DNA from: Mycoplasmopsis agassizii
GTDB taxonomy: Bacteria > Bacillota_I > Bacilli_A > Mycoplasmatales > Metamycoplasmataceae
Assembly: GCF_002272945.1 (NCBI RefSeq)
Contig: NZ_NQMN01000001.1
Span: forward strand, 124,001 to 188,000
DNA length: 64,000 nucleotides
Direction: 5' to 3'
The translations under genes were made by a program, and so were the position numbers. Below the pieces are notes generated by a model. The model was not told the origin of the DNA. It searched no databases and saw nothing but the letters and a program-made list of their open reading frames with translations. How positions within the stretch are numbered: the stretch's first letter is position 1; each line of letters opens with the position of its first letter. Shown piece after piece: positions 34,476 to 48,500 of the stretch.

Positions 34476-35431
34476 ACAACTTCTTTAGTTGAAGGTTTAA
34501 TTAGTTCACCTTTAATAATGACATTTGTATTAGTAATATTTTTAATAATAATGTCTTCGATTTGTAACCAAATGTAGCGATAATCAATAAATTGTTTTAA
34601 AAAGTAACTATTATTGTAATCGTGAATAGTGTTATAACCAATATCACTTAAATGGAAATAACCATCAACATTATGAACTAGCATATTTTGAAAAACATCG
34701 TGAGTAGTGCAAATAACATTTCTGATTTTTTTAGATTTTAGATCATTAACAACAGTTTTAACAGACTGGTTAACACGGTTATCAAAGTATTTAATTGAAC
34801 AAGTTGCTGCTTCTAAATTTTTACAAAAACTTGTAAAACCAATTAGTTGTTCCTTAATAGTTGCAGGAGTTTGGCGATAGTCAGTAACTAAAGCTAAATT
34901 ACGATCTCCTGTTTCTTCAATAAACTTATTAGCAGATTCACTGATTAGTTTTTTATAGTCTATGTAAATAGAATTGATGTTAGGAATTTGCAAACCAAAA
35001 ACAACAATTTGCACAATATTTTTAATATTTTGCAAATATCTAGTTAACACTTCACCACGGGGTGGGTTAATTAGAATAATTGCTTTTGGTGAGCGAGATA
35101 AAATCTTTTTAATTTCTTTAACATATTCAGCAGCTTCATTAGTTGCTGCTGTAATAATTAATTCATTTTGATTAATTCTAGTTGTATCATCAATAGAATT
35201 AATAATTTTAATTAAATCGTTATCGTTTAAAGATTTAGAAATGAAATAGATATTTTTAACATCTACATCTTTTTTAGTTCATAAATTTTTAATATAACCT
35301 GTTTGATCTAGCGTATTTGAGATTTGTTTCTTATTTTTATCAGAAATATACCCATTAGTAAAGTATCGAGAAACAGTACTTATACTAACTCCTGCTTTAT
35401 CGGCAATGTCTTTATATACTATTTTTTTCAT
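34469..35431 (-). CDS. LacI-family transcriptional regulator
   Basis: The 320-residue product begins with a typical LacI helix-turn-helix (YKDIADKAGVSISTVSRYF, residues 5-23) and hinge, followed by a degenerate periplasmic-binding-type effector domain. Under code 4 the frame runs through the TGA at 34472 to a TAA at 34469, adding a final Trp and overlapping nfo by seven bases. LacI regulators are uncommon in mollicutes and usually control sugar genes; none is adjacent. The effector and target are unknown. It probably sits in one operon with the two upstream minus-strand genes. Confidence 0.88.
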
Positions 35432-35467
35432 TATGTTTAAATATATCAAAAAAATCTGAAAATTGCT

Positions 35468-36409
35468 CTACTTTTTCAGTTTTTTTTCATATTCGTTGCT
35501 TACGTATTTTTCCATGTACTCTCTAAAAGAACGTTTTGCCATGTTCAACATATAGAAGCGTTCGATAGTTAATTCGTTAGCGTTTAGGAAAAATTCTTTC
35601 TTATAACCATAGGTTAATAAGGTCTCAAAAAGCTTGTTATTTAGGTATAAACTATTTTTTGAAACAGTGCTATAGGTGGAAATATTAATTTTTTTAATAA
35701 CTTCTAGATTTTCGTTATTAGGAAATTCAACTGCATAAAGGTTGAAGTAATAACCTGCTTTTAAAAAGACATTATCTTCTCAAATTTCAGTGTTTGATTT
35801 TTTCATAATCTTGACAAATAAAGGAATCAAAGTTTGCAAATTAATTAATTTATTAACGATTGTTTCACTTTCTTTTTCATTTTTTACATTGAACAATAAC
35901 TTTATTAAGTTATTGCCATTTGCATATTCAATATCTGTAAAAATTAAGTTATCAGAACTTAAATAATTCTTAATAAAAAATAAAAATTTAGACTGCACTT
36001 CTTTAGTAAATGCTTTGAACTGAATTGCTGTTAAAAGATTGGTATAAATTTCATCTTTTAAAGCCAAATTTTTTAAATAAAAATCGACATTTTCAATTGA
36101 ATCAGGGTCAAGAATTTTATCTTTGGAAATTCATGAGTAAATGCCATCTTTAGTTTTAGAAACTTTGTAGTTAATGCCACTACTTGAAAGAAATTGATCT
36201 CGTTGATTTCTTTCATTAATAAATTTTGAACTAGCTAGATAAGTTTGCTCTAAATCTTCAGAATTAAAAAAATCAATGCTTCAACTGTAAATTGAATCAT
36301 TGTTAAAACTATTTCTTAAGATTAAGTTATTGTCTAGATCATAAGCATATGGCTGATTTTTGTAATTATCAAATCAGATGCTTAATGCCTCTTCATTTGA
36401 AATCTTCAT
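35468..36409 (-). CDS. Hypothetical cytoplasmic protein
   Basis: The 313-residue soluble protein begins MKISNEEALSIWFDNY and has several UGA Trp codons, hence its fragmented look under the standard code. It is rich in Asn, Phe, Lys and Leu with mixed helix and strand and has no signal peptide or recognisable motif. It lies 36 bases upstream of the LacI gene and 37 bases downstream of the small anchored protein, consistent with a four-gene operon ending in nfo. No function proposed. Confidence 0.7.
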
Positions 36410-36446
36410 ATTTTAAAGTAAATCAGTTTTTTATTAAGATTACAAA

Positions 36447-36860
36447 TTATGGTGTATTTGTTGTAGTTGCTGTTGTTCCACCATCAAATAAGATAATAAC
36501 ATCTCTTGTGAATTTTGCTACATTATCATTTATTATATTAACTATAAAAAATACACTGTTATCACTTGAAGTTGCCACACTTATAGTGAAAGTATAATCA
36601 GGATTTGGAGCTTTTAAATCAACAATCCCTAGTTTAGTTTTTAATCCATCGCTAGTGTCGCTGCTTGTATAAAAATCACTACCTTTACCAGTTTTTTGTG
36701 TATCTGTTTTTTTACGAATACCAGCTTCGATTTCTTTAAAGAAAGCTTCATAATCAAAACTTCTTTCACTTACCTTAATAGCAATCACGGCTATTGCTGC
36801 ACCAACTGCAACAACTCCCCCTGCAACTACTAGGCTCTTTACAATAGTTAGTTTTTTCAT
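36447..36860 (-). CDS. Small membrane-anchored protein
   Basis: The 137-residue protein has an N-terminal hydrophobic anchor (about residues 7-28, Val/Ala-rich, no lipobox), a short linker and a beta-rich domain ending in a Thr-rich tail. The size and arrangement resemble the protein at 30886-31407, though sequence similarity is weak. Ribosome binding site AAGGAAA. First gene of the presumed minus-strand operon. Confidence 0.72.
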   Translation of the reverse strand: MKKLTIVKSLVVAGGVVAVGAAIAVIAIKVSERSFDYEAFFKEIEAGIRKKTDTQKTGKGSDFYTSSDTSDGLKTKLGIVDLKAPNPDYTFTISVATSSDNSVFFIVNIINDNVAKFTRDVIILFDGGTTATTTNTP

Positions 36861-37059
36861 AAATTTTAATATTTCCTTTACATTAATTTTTAATCCCGTA
36901 TATTTTATATTAATTGCATTTTTATTTTTTAAATTAAAAAAATGATTTTTTTCAAACTAAATAGTTATTAAAATAGGCTAAAATTCTGCTAGAATGATGT
37001 GCTACTAAGGAAAGTAAATTAGATCTAATAACTCTTTTATAAGCACTTTAAGGGCAAAA

Positions 37060-37088
37060 TTGACAAAAATCGCCTGCTTTTTTATAAA
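37060..37088 (+). promoter_or_regulatory. Promoter of the giant SGNH protein
   Basis: Perfect TTGACA, a 17-base spacer and TATAAA; transcription would start near 37095, giving a leader of about 108 bases. The rest of 36861-37059 shows no gene. Confidence 0.7.
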
Positions 37089-37143
37089 AAAATCTAAATT
37101 TTCTTTTTTTGCTAAAATATAAGCACAAATTTAAGGTTAATAT

Positions 37144-37190
37144 AAATTCTTTTTAATTAACTAGAGAAGCAAACTCTAGAAAAAGAATTT
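37144..37190 (+). promoter_or_regulatory. Long leader stem-loop directly before the ribosome binding site
   Basis: Outer perfect 11-base arms AAATTCTTTTT/AAAAAGAATTT and inner six-base arms CTAGAG/CTCTAG. The last base of the stem abuts GGAGG at 37191. Confidence 0.7.
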
Positions 37191-37202
37191 GGAGGTATAA
37201 AT

Positions 37203-40200
37203 ATGAGTTTAAATAGAAAAAGTAAACTTATTTTAATTGGTGCAGCAACAACAGCAGTAATTGCTGCTTCAGCTGCAGGAATTGTTGTTGGTGTACGCAA
37301 CAACAACCAAAGTGCAAATCCAGGACTTAAAAATCCTGATTTACCTGCTAAAGATAATCCTGTTTCACCAGCAGAATCAAGTTCAAAACTAGCTAAAGAA
37401 ATTAATACAAATCTAGTAGTGCGCCGTAATAATGCAACAGCTACAATTAATGCTAGCGTTGAAGCAACAGTTGATGAAAATAAGTTACTTTCTTCAGAAG
37501 TTAAATACGTTGCTTTTGGTGATTCAATTACTGCTGGTTTTAATGCAAAACTAGCAACTGATTATCCAGGGGAATTAAAAGTTGTCAATGGCGAAAGCCA
37601 AATTGACGGTCTTTCATTTCCTTCTTTTATTGCTAAATTTATTAATCAAATTGAACCAGGTAAGTTAACTGCTTACAAAAACTTTGGTGTTACAGGTTCA
37701 ACTTTAAAAGATTGAAATCAATTATTTAGTAATGATACAAACGGTAGAATTGCTCAGGGAATGGGTGAGGGATTTAGTGAATTTAGAAGTGATTTTATAG
37801 CACGTTTAACTTCAGCTAATTTATTAACCGTTTCACTTGGTGCAAACGATTTCATGGATATCTTATTCAATCAAATTGGAACAATTGATTTTCAAAAACT
37901 ACTTGCAGGTGGTTCTTTTGATATGAAAAACTTGATTGAAATTGTGGTGCCAATTTTAACTGAAGTAAGAACTCAAATCAGAAATTCATATACCGAATTA
38001 ATTAACCATATTAAAACCTATAACAAAGATATTAAAATTAATTTAATATCTTATCCAATGCCTTTTTTAAGATTATTAGAAACAGTTAATCAGTTAACAA
38101 AAGGTGTTGAAATTGAACCAGGAAAACCTTTAAGTAAATATTTACTAGGTATTTTAAATGGTTTAATTAAAGACCGTTCAACCTTAGATGATTCAGTTAA
38201 TTACATTAATGTCTATGATGAAAATGATTGAGACAATAATGCAAAATTATATACTAGTCAAATTTTATATATTCACCCAACTGAAATTGGGTATAAAAAA
38301 ATTGCTCAAGATATACTTTTAAAATTAAGTATTAATCGTTCTCTTTATACAAATCAAACTTCAATTAACCCTAGTTGAGATGAAGAATATGTTAAAACAG
38401 ATGAAGATCAAAATGGTTTTACAATTAAATTTTCTAAAACAGATTTTGAAATTATTAAAACTATTTTAGGTGCTAATAATGATGAATTAACTAGAAAAAA
38501 TGATGAGTTAATTACCAAATATGAATCACTATTTGATACTTCACAATTTCCTTCTCGTATTATTACAAGAAGTGGTTTTCAAAATACTTTAAAGTCAGTT
38601 ACATTAATGCTTTTATCTTCAGATGCAATTAAATTAGTTGATCCTGAACAAGAATTATTTAAATTCTTTACAAAAAATAGTGAAGATTTAGATAACGTAA
38701 TTTTAAAATTATATGATTCAAATTTCATTTCAAATTTATGAAATAACTTTCAAAATACATCAAATGAAATTTTAAAAAATAAAGATAAATTAGACTCAAC
38801 AGATGTTATTAATTCAGCTGTTCATGCCATCTCTGATTTAGATAATTTCCATGGTTTATTAGTGTCATTATTTAATTCAAATATCTTTGCAAAAAAAGAA
38901 TTAAATACTGAATTACAAACAATTATTAAAAAGATTATTACAACCTTATTTAATCAAAAAGATTTATTAAATAAAGGTGTTGATTTTATTGCAGGTCTTT
39001 TACCAAAATCTGTTTTAACAGAAAATGGAATTCCACTTGTAAAAGCAATTGTTAATAGTAATTTATTAGTTGAATTTTTAAATGGATTAGTTAGTGATGT
39101 TTTTGATAATCAAGATGAATATGCAAAAACAAAAAACTTTAAAGAATTATTCGTTATTTATTTAAATAAAAATAAAGCAACATTTATTAATTTAATTAAA
39201 GGAATTTTTACAACTTTAAGTAAAGATGCACCTGTTGAATTTTCAGCATTATTTGGTTACATAGGTCAAAGCTTTTTACAATCAAGTGGAATTAAATTAG
39301 ATTCAAGCGAATTAAAACAAATTCTAGTTTTAGTTAATGATTTAGTTTTAACTGCAGTTAATTCAGATCTTTTTGATTTACTTTTTGAACAAGTAATTAC
39401 ATCACTAAAAGCGAGCGATTCTCTTGATTTTACCGTATTAATCAACCATGTTATTGGTAGTTTAACAAGTGGTGATGGACTATTTAAAATTGTTCAATCA
39501 TTATTAAGAAGTGAATACTTAAAAGTAAATAATAACAATTTAAAAGTTGCTGAAACTTTTAAAGCAGTTATTAAATCATTACTAAAATCTACAACAGTTA
39601 GAACAATGATTTCTAGCTTATTAATTTCAGAAAATGCTAGTGAAAAAGAAAAACTTGCTTACCATACAAATATCTTAATTTCTGAAATTTTAGATGATCC
39701 AAAAACTATTTTGTTTTTAGATAATTTTGTTAATTCAATTTTTTCAAATTTACAAAGATATAATTCATTCGATACTTTTAATAAATTTTTAAATTTCTTA
39801 TTTACATCACAACGTAATAATGTTGTTGATTATTTAAATTATTTAGTATCTAAATTAGCAACCTTAAATTCAAGTTTATCAGTTGTTGCTTTATCAAAAG
39901 TACAAGAGTTATTACCTGGAGTAAAACTAAGTTTTAATGATGCACAATCTAAAAATTTTAGTACAGTACTTTCAACACTTTTACAAGCAGTAAGTCATAG
40001 CACATTAATCAATGATGTTTACTCAAAATTCATAAGAAATATTGAATCAAATAAAGCATTTAATTTAAATGAAATTTTAGAAAATGTGCTTGATACAGAA
40101 AATGGTTTTTATTCATTAATTAAAACTGTTTTAAGAAGTACAACATGATTAGATAATAAAACTAGAGAAGACTTTACAACTGCTTTAACCTCATTTATTT

Positions 40201-43200
40201 TAGAAACAGTTAAAAGTGAAGATATCATGAATTTCATTGTTGGTGATATAGTTAATCATTTATCAATTCCTGAACATTTAATTTTAAGAACAACTTGAAC
40301 AACTATTTTTTCACTAGAAGATATTAAAACTTTAATTACATCATTAATAAATACTGCAACTAATTCTCAAGATAATGCTTGATTAGATGAAGTTGAAAAT
40401 CTAAACCAATTTATCTTTAAAGCAGTTATCAAAGATAGAACAATTTTTGCCGAAAAAATAAAATCATTAATTAATATGCTTGTTAATTCAAGTGCATCAG
40501 GTTTAGTTTTTGATTTATTTACAAAACAAATTGACCATCTTTTTGAATTAAAATTATCAGAAGAAAATCGTTCTCGTTTATCAGCTTTCTTTAAACAAAG
40601 TATGACAATTGTTGCACAAAGTGAAATTGCTGATGCGGCATTTGACATTATTGAAAAAGGTCTACTGACTTCAAAAACAAGTTTCAAATCATTGACACAG
40701 TTATTTGATGATTTATTCTTTACATCAGAATCAATTTGAAAATTAGTCAAAACTTTATTAAAAGCAGAGTTTTGAAATAACCCCGAAAATAAATCGACAT
40801 ATCAAGAAAATCTAAATTTCATCACTTACTTATTATTAAGAAATACAGGTGTTAAAAAGTTTGTTACAGCTCAAATTGATACCATCTTAAAAAGCCAATT
40901 AAAAATTGATTTTATCGATGTTGAAAACATCGACATATTAGTTTCAGCAATTGTTGAAAACGATAAAACTGCTTCATTTATTAAAAACATAATTAACGGT
41001 CTATTTACTGATTTTGATCTATATAAAGATCAAGAAAGATTAGAAGATGTTATCGTTTTATTCTTAAGTAAAAACGATACCGTAGTTAATTCATATTTAA
41101 GCGAAATCACTGCGGAACTAACTTCAATAGATGGGGCTTTAAATCAAGTTATTTTTGCACAGTTAATTAAATATGCAAAACTAAATAACTTCTCAATTGA
41201 TGATGCAGCATTAACTCAATTTAAAAAGTTATTACAATCATTTGGTAAAGTAATTGCTTCGTCAGATATTTATAAAACAGTCTTAGAAAAATTAAAAGCA
41301 ACACTACAAAATAAATGACTTTCATTTAAAACAATTGAAGAATTAATTTTCAACGTTGTGGATTTAGATAATGGTTTCTTTAACTTAGTTAAAACAATTG
41401 CTAATTCAAGTGAATGAAAAAATCAAGAAACTAAAAATGATATTAAATATGGTATCAAGCAAATTTTTGCTGCTCTAGTTTCTAATTCAAAAGCTTCTGC
41501 TGATTTATTAACTAGTCTAGGATTTATCCCTGCAAATTCAGATATTTATAATGCAATTTCAAAAGATGCAGGAAGATTACTAGGTAGTGATGAATTCCAA
41601 GCATTTATGGATCAAATTTTAGAAATAGCATTAAATTCAAATCGCTATTTCTTAATTTCAAATAGTTGAAGTGATTTAATTTTTAACATCGTTAAATTGC
41701 AAGATGTTTCATCAATTACAAATTCACTTTCAAAATTATTAAATAAAGTAGTTACTGACTATTCAGAATTATTAAATTCATCTTTAGGAATGGTTTTAAA
41801 TACTTTAGGATCTTCTTATGACCTTGTATTTTCTAAAGATGACCTAGCAGCAGTTAATAATGCAATTTCAAAATTCTTATTAATTATTTTTGACAATAAA
41901 TTCTTAAATGATTACATCGATAGAATTAAACAAAATTCAAGTTTTGAAACTTTTGATCAGTTAATGAGCAATTACATTTTTAGTGAAAAAGGTCTTTATG
42001 ATCTAATCACAACTTTTGCAAATGGATCATATTTACAAGAAAAAGCTAATCGTGAAGATGTAGCAAAAACACTAAAAAGTGTTTTCACTGTTTTAAAAAC
42101 AAATCCTACATTTAAAAAATCTTTAGCTAAAATTTTCTTACAATTATTCTCAGCAAGTACTGATGAAAAAACAGTTGAAATTATTCAAAAGGCTTTTACA
42201 AAATTAATTGATGATAAAGAAACCGAATCATTTATTTCAGCATTTATTGATTCACTAATTTTAGATATAGATTCATATAAATCACTATCATCATTAAATG
42301 AAATCGTGCTTACATATTTAGGTAAAAATAAAAATACATTTATTAATTATATAAATCATGTAATTACAAATTACCTAGTTAAAGATATTAATTTCCAAAT
42401 TACTTTTTCAAAACCACTATTTTCAATTGCCAAATCTTTAAACATTACTTTTAGTAATGATGAGGAAAAAATAATTTACCAATTGATTGGTGATTTTTCA
42501 AGAATAGTTTCTGAATCAGGATTAATTACAACTTTAATTGCTCAATTAGAAACATCTTTAAAAGATAAAACTTTATCTGTTTCAGATGTTTTCAACAACT
42601 TAATTAATTCATATTTTGCAGATGATAAAAGTTTATTAAATTTATTAAAAGTAATTTTATCTTCAAACGCCTTTAAAGATAATGCTTTAAATGCAAGTTT
42701 CAAAAATAATTTAAAATCAATTATTTTTGTTGCTCTGAAAAATGAATCTGTTTTTGAATTAATTTTCAAAAACCTAAATATTGAAAATAATGATTTAAAA
42801 AATGCCTTCAAAGATATTGTTAATACAGCAATCAATGAAGACAGTTTTAAAGAAATTGTTGACCAATTATTAGATGCTGTTTTTGTTGACTTTTCATGAT
42901 TCGAAAAAGCCCAAAACTTCGAACAATTAATCATTTATTTCTTAAAAAATAAATCAGAAAAAATGCTTCCTTTAATTGCAAATATTTTCGAAAAAATTTC
43001 AACCAATAATTTAGATTCATTATTAAAAATATTTAATTTTTCAACTGACTTATTCTTACCTCAATTAAGTTCTGAATTAACAACAACTCAGAAAAATAAT
43101 ATTGCTCAATTAATTATTAATGTAGTTAAAGCAACTATGAATTCTGAAGTTCCTAAAATTTTAATTCAAAAAATTAAAACATCAGGTGAATCAGTTATAT

Positions 43201-45449
43201 CTTTTGAAGGTTTAATTTCTGAACTATTATCAAGTCCTGATACTATCTTCCAAGTAGTCAAAGCAATCACAAATAGTGAATTATTAAAAGATGATCTAAC
43301 TGCTGCTAGAAATGCCGAATTAGTTGATTTAACAATTGATTCATTATTAAAAAGTGAATTTGTTTTCAACATCTTAAAAGGCTTTTCAGCATCATTATTT
43401 AAATTAGAATCTGATCAAGAAAATGTTAATGATTTAATTAAATTAATTATTAATAGTGATGATACAACGACTTTTATTAAAGAAATGTTAAGAAGCATTT
43501 TTACAAATAAAGATCGTTATCAAGATGCTAAAAATCTAGATCAATTTGTAATCCAATTTTTAAGAATTAATAAAAATACAGTTGTTAACTTCATTAAAAA
43601 TACTTTAGAAAAAGTTTCGGGAAATGTAACTTTTGAAAAGGCTGTTAAATCATTAGTTAAAATGGTTGGAGAGCAAATGGAAACTCCTTTTTCTGATGAA
43701 GAAATGGATGCTATTTATCTTGTTTTAGATGATGCTATTGTTTTATTTAGTGATGGACAATTTATTAATTCTATCTTTGATAGATTTATTCAAGCAGCTG
43801 AGAAAAATACAAATAACGGTGAATCATTTTTTGCAAATAACAGTTTAATTAACTCAGTTATTTTAACTGTTTTAGATGCAGACAATATGTTTTGAAATAC
43901 CTTTAAATTGGCACTTAGTTCAAAACATTTTGCAAATGGAAGAGCAAGTCAATTAGGGCAAAATCTATATGTTCTATTAACTAGATTATTTAAAAATACT
44001 CAATTCTTAGAAAAATTCACAACTTCATTTGATCCAGATGATAATAGTTTATTTGCTAAAAGTCTAGGTGGTTTTGCGACAAATCTTTTTGCTCAAGATT
44101 CATTCAAAGCACTATACACAAAAGCTTTTGAAGTACTTGAAGATATTGCTAAAAACAATTGAACAGAAAAATTCACTAACTGAGATAGTTTATACGCTTT
44201 CATCTTTGATAGAGAACGTGCCTTCGTTAAGAAAAATTTAGTTGCTTTAATGCAAAATGTAATCAAAAATAATTTTGATTCTAACTTAGAAAATGTAATG
44301 GCTGTCTTTATTAATCCAATGTTTAAAAACGCAGGTATTAATTTATTACCAGGAGATGAAAAACAATATATTCCGTTTTTCAAAACCTTGTTACAACAGC
44401 TAATTGATAATCCATTAATCATTGAAATTATTGAAGAAACAGTTGATGAAATTACTGATTCAAAAGTAAGTAATTTCCAATTAGTAAATATTACTAACAA
44501 GATTTTTGATACTTTATTAAAACATATTTCAACTTCATCAGGACTACAAATTTCTAGTTTAATTAACCTAGCAAATAATATTTTAGGTTACTTTAATAGT
44601 GAAGAACATGGTAAATATTTTGCAGACTTTTTCAACTTATTATTTACTAGAAGTGACTTAACAAAAACTAATAATGGAATCTATGACATCTTATTAGGAT
44701 TTGTTCATCCAGGAGCAAAAATTGGTAGCGCAACTAATCAACAACCTGCTAATCCTTCTCAAGGTGGCGGTGCAAGCACTCCTGGTGCCCCTGATAATAC
44801 TTCAGGTGCAGGTCTTGCAATTCCAGGTTTAGATGTAGGTGATTTAGTTGCTAATGTGCAAAAAGCAATTGACTTTGTTTATTCATTTATGGAAACAATA
44901 ACTTATCGTGTTGCGCAAGCACAAGCTAGTTGACAAATTGCTAATCCTACTGTCGATTACACACTAAATCCTTACTTTAATGCTAACTATCGTTTCGTTG
45001 CTTTAATCTTATGATGAGCAAAACAAATCATTCCTGAAGGACTATTTTGAACAGGGCTGAATGGAACTATTGAAGTTTCACGTTACATCACTGAATCAAG
45101 TAATCGTGGTTTCATGAAAGCCTTTAACGAAAAAAGAACAGCCTTAACAGCAACAGGAATGAATCTTTATACACAAGATTGAAATCAAATTTCAACTATC
45201 GTTGGTGACACAGGTCATTGAGTTAGATATTGAAATTATGATCGTGTAAGTTTAATTGCTTATCTATATTATGAACTTGATAAAAGTAATTGAGGTTTAA
45301 CTAACGTAGTTGACCCTATCCGTAATCATGAAGCAAAAAATCTTTCAGTTGACCGCCACCGTAATTATGCAACTATGCGTGATGTAATTATTAACTGATT
45401 AAAATACGGTTATTCAAAAGATCTTACAAGAGAAGATTTCTATAAATAA
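37203..45449 (+). CDS. Giant surface protein with N-terminal SGNH/GDSL hydrolase domain
   Basis: An intact 8.2-kb gene encoding 2748 residues. A signal anchor (residues about 9-30, no lipobox) is followed by an SGNH hydrolase domain: block I FGDSITAGF with Ser108, block III GANDF with Asn215, and block V HPTEIGY with His358. The Asp usually three residues before that His is absent. From about residue 400 to 2500 the protein is a long array of helical segments, with recurring FLNF/FINLIK-type motifs and Asn, Leu, Lys and Ser predominating. A Gly/Pro linker (GGGASTPGAPDNTSGAG) leads to a Trp/Tyr-rich C-terminal domain of about 200 residues. SGNH enzymes are esterases or lipases; a role in host lipid use or adhesion is inference. 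Confidence 0.9.
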
Positions 45450-45455
45450 AAAGTG

Positions 45456-45486
45456 AATCATCTAGTTCAAACTAGATGATTTTTTT
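45456..45486 (+). terminator. Terminator of the giant SGNH gene
   Basis: Stem AATCATCTAGTT/ACTAGATGATT with trailing T7. Confidence 0.92.
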
Positions 45487-45534
45487 ACTTCGAATTTAGC
45501 TAGTAAAATATTCTGAAACCATATACAGGTTGTA

Positions 45535-45567
45535 AAAAACAACACTTTTTTGATAAAGTGTTGTTTG
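45535..45567 (-). terminator. Terminator of DUF31 protease 1
   Basis: Stem AACAACACTTT/AAAGTGTTGTT, T6 on the minus strand. Confidence 0.88.
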
Positions 45568-45571
45568 TAAA

Positions 45572-48500
45572 TTATTTGGTTTGGTTAGGATTTAAATTAA
45601 GAGTTTTAATACCTTTTTTCTTTAGAATTTCAATTAGTTCTAACCTAACATTAGGTCGCTGATTTTCTAAAACATTTGAACGTGCATATGGATCATGTTG
45701 AATTAAATGATGCACAGAAGTTCTTGAACCACCTGGTAGATTAGGAATGAAGGCATATAAAATTCCATAGTTATTAAAGTTAGCATCAACTACCATTGAA
45801 CCTGAATTTCCGGGATTAGCATGATCTCCTGAATATAAACTTTCAGTCGCTGATAAAACTGTTGATGTATATAAACCATTTTTCTCATTAGAAATATAAG
45901 TGCTGTTTGGAAAGTCAACTGACTTGTCTGGGTTATATCTACCGTTGACATCAAAAGGTGCATAATATTTTTCATATGTATCTGCATCTCAATCTCTAAA
46001 GAATTTTTGAACACTGCTACTTGTGCCTAAAGTTACAAAGGAATCACGCATTGAACTTGTTGCTGACTTATCAGCAGCACGTCATGAGAAAATTCTTTTG
46101 GTACCATCTTTGATATTAGCTGCAGGGTAACCAGCCATATATGAATTTGTTCGATCATCTGTTCTAGGGTTTAAATCAAGTGCTTTAAATCATGATTTTT
46201 GCTCATCTTCAGGTTTTTGTAGTATCTCATAAAGTGCAGGTCAGTTTTTCTGTAAGTCACTATCTTTGAATACCATTTTAACTAAAACTAAATCTGGTCC
46301 CATTATTTGATAAGTGTAATCGCCGTTTTGTTCTTCTCTTTTAATACCACCACCAATATTTTTATCTACTTGAGCTCCACTATTTTTCGCTATATGTCCG
46401 ATTGTATATTGAGGCATATAGATAATGCTATTAATGAAATTTTTGCGTGTTTCAGTTAGTCATGTCGGCTCATCATCAGTTGCGTTTAATATGGTTCTTT
46501 TATCACCATCTTTAAACATAGGACTTGTAAAATTAACTACGTCGTTACTATTTTTAGAATTACCTGAAACAAGTTGATCTTTATGAGCGTAGTTTCATTT
46601 TTCAGATTCTGGCTGTCCACCATTCTTAGGTATTAAGTCGGTGGAAGGGATATGACTAGTTTTTGAATAATCGTTTGTTTCATATCTAGTTCAGGTGAAT
46701 GAATAAAAACCAGAATTTTTTAATCAACTACTTTGCTTGTTAATTACTTTTGGGTTAGATGCGTTAGAACTAAATTGATAACCATGATATCCATATCAAA
46801 CTTCAGTTCCTGCTAATTTTCCAATATCTAGAACATGCTTATTAGTGGCCATTACAAAAGCGTGTTGACCTTCTGGAAGACTATCATCAACAATTTTGTC
46901 TACAACTCAGGCTGTACCGCCTGAAGCAAAAACTCCAGTAGGATTGCTTCTACGATTAGATGAAGAAAAATTCAATCCTTGTGGATCAGGGCCAAAATAT
47001 TTGTTTAAATAACTTGGTTTTTCTTTAGCAGGAAGATTTTTGAAATTTTGTATATTTCCATCTAATCTTGATTTAACACCTTTTCAAGTTTCATTTTTTT
47101 CATCCTTATAATCATCATTTTCACTGAATCACCCTGCATAACTTCAAGTTAGTGAAACTGAACGATCATTTAAAAACTTAATATAATCATAGTCATTTTT
47201 TAGATCAACATTTGTTTTATCTAGATCAATTTTAAATGCTTTATCTTCTGTACCTTTTTTATAAGTTACATACAAAGTCATTGTTCCTGTTTTATTAGAA
47301 ATAGCATCTGAATAGAATTTTATATTACTAATATCACTAGCAATTTCTTGAAATAATTTCAAGTTTTTATCTTGTTCTTTTAGATCGTTTTCAAAAATAT
47401 GATCTGATAAAATCGACTTTTTATTAAGTCTAATTTCATCACTTAAAGTTATTAACTTTCACCCAAACATCTTTGGATTTTGACCCATTTCGTTATTATT
47501 AACTAAATGCTTTAGTGAATCTAAATTAAATTTCAAATCATTTTGATTCATCTCAACTGCTCGATCTTTAACTGCTTGTTCGGGTTTAAGAGGTTGAGGT
47601 GCTTCTGCAACATTATCTAAATTAGTACCACTTCCTGCGATGCTTAGATAATTACGATTAGCAATAATTTTTTGGTTATATCAAAAGTTGTATGATTGAT
47701 TAAATGACTGATTAGGATTTAGTTTAAAATTGTTGGCAAGAATTTCATCTCTTTGTTCTTTTGCACTATTAAAAGTATTTTTATTAGGATTCCATTCAGG
47801 ACTATCTAGTTCAGGAATTGTTCTTTGAAAATCTCTTCAATTATTTTTACCTTTAATACTTCCATTTTGTGTAGTTCAGACATTACTTTTTCTTTCACTA
47901 GCTACAGTAGTAGAACTATCAAAAAGATAATCGTTTGCTGTTGGCAAACCTGAATTTAATTCAGTTTTAATCTCATAACCTTGAAACTTTTTAAGATCAG
48001 TTTCAAATTTTTGAACATAAGGTTCTGAAGTTTTAGGAGGTTGAACAGGAGTATTATCAGGTGGAGTTACAGGTTTTTCTGGCTCAGTTTTTGGGGGAAC
48101 AACAGTGACTGGTGGATTAGGATTTACTGTAGGTGGAGGTGTAGTCTGATCTGGTGGATTAGGATTTACTGTAGGTGGATTATCAGGTGGTGTTGGTTCA
48201 CTAGGGTTTTGATCATCTGGAGGATTTTCATTAGCAGGTGGTTCAACAGTTGAGGGAGGATTTTGAGTATCAGGTGGTTTTACAGTACTTGGAGGTTTAT
48301 TAGTTTCGGGTGGAGTTCCATCAGCTGGTGGGTTAGGGTTTACTTCCCCTGAGCCTCCAGTTTTAGGAGGATTGGATTTTCCGGGATCACCAGTTTCAGG
48401 TGGTGTAGGTTTACCTTTTTCAGGCTGATCAGGGGCTTTCGTTTCGGGTGGAGTTTGGCTTGAAACTTGCTTTAAATCAACAATTTTAATAGTTTTATCT

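Noticed and set aside
45790-46014. 74-residue minus-strand ORF inside DUF31 protease 1.
   Set aside because: Different frame from the protease, whose family motifs cover this stretch.
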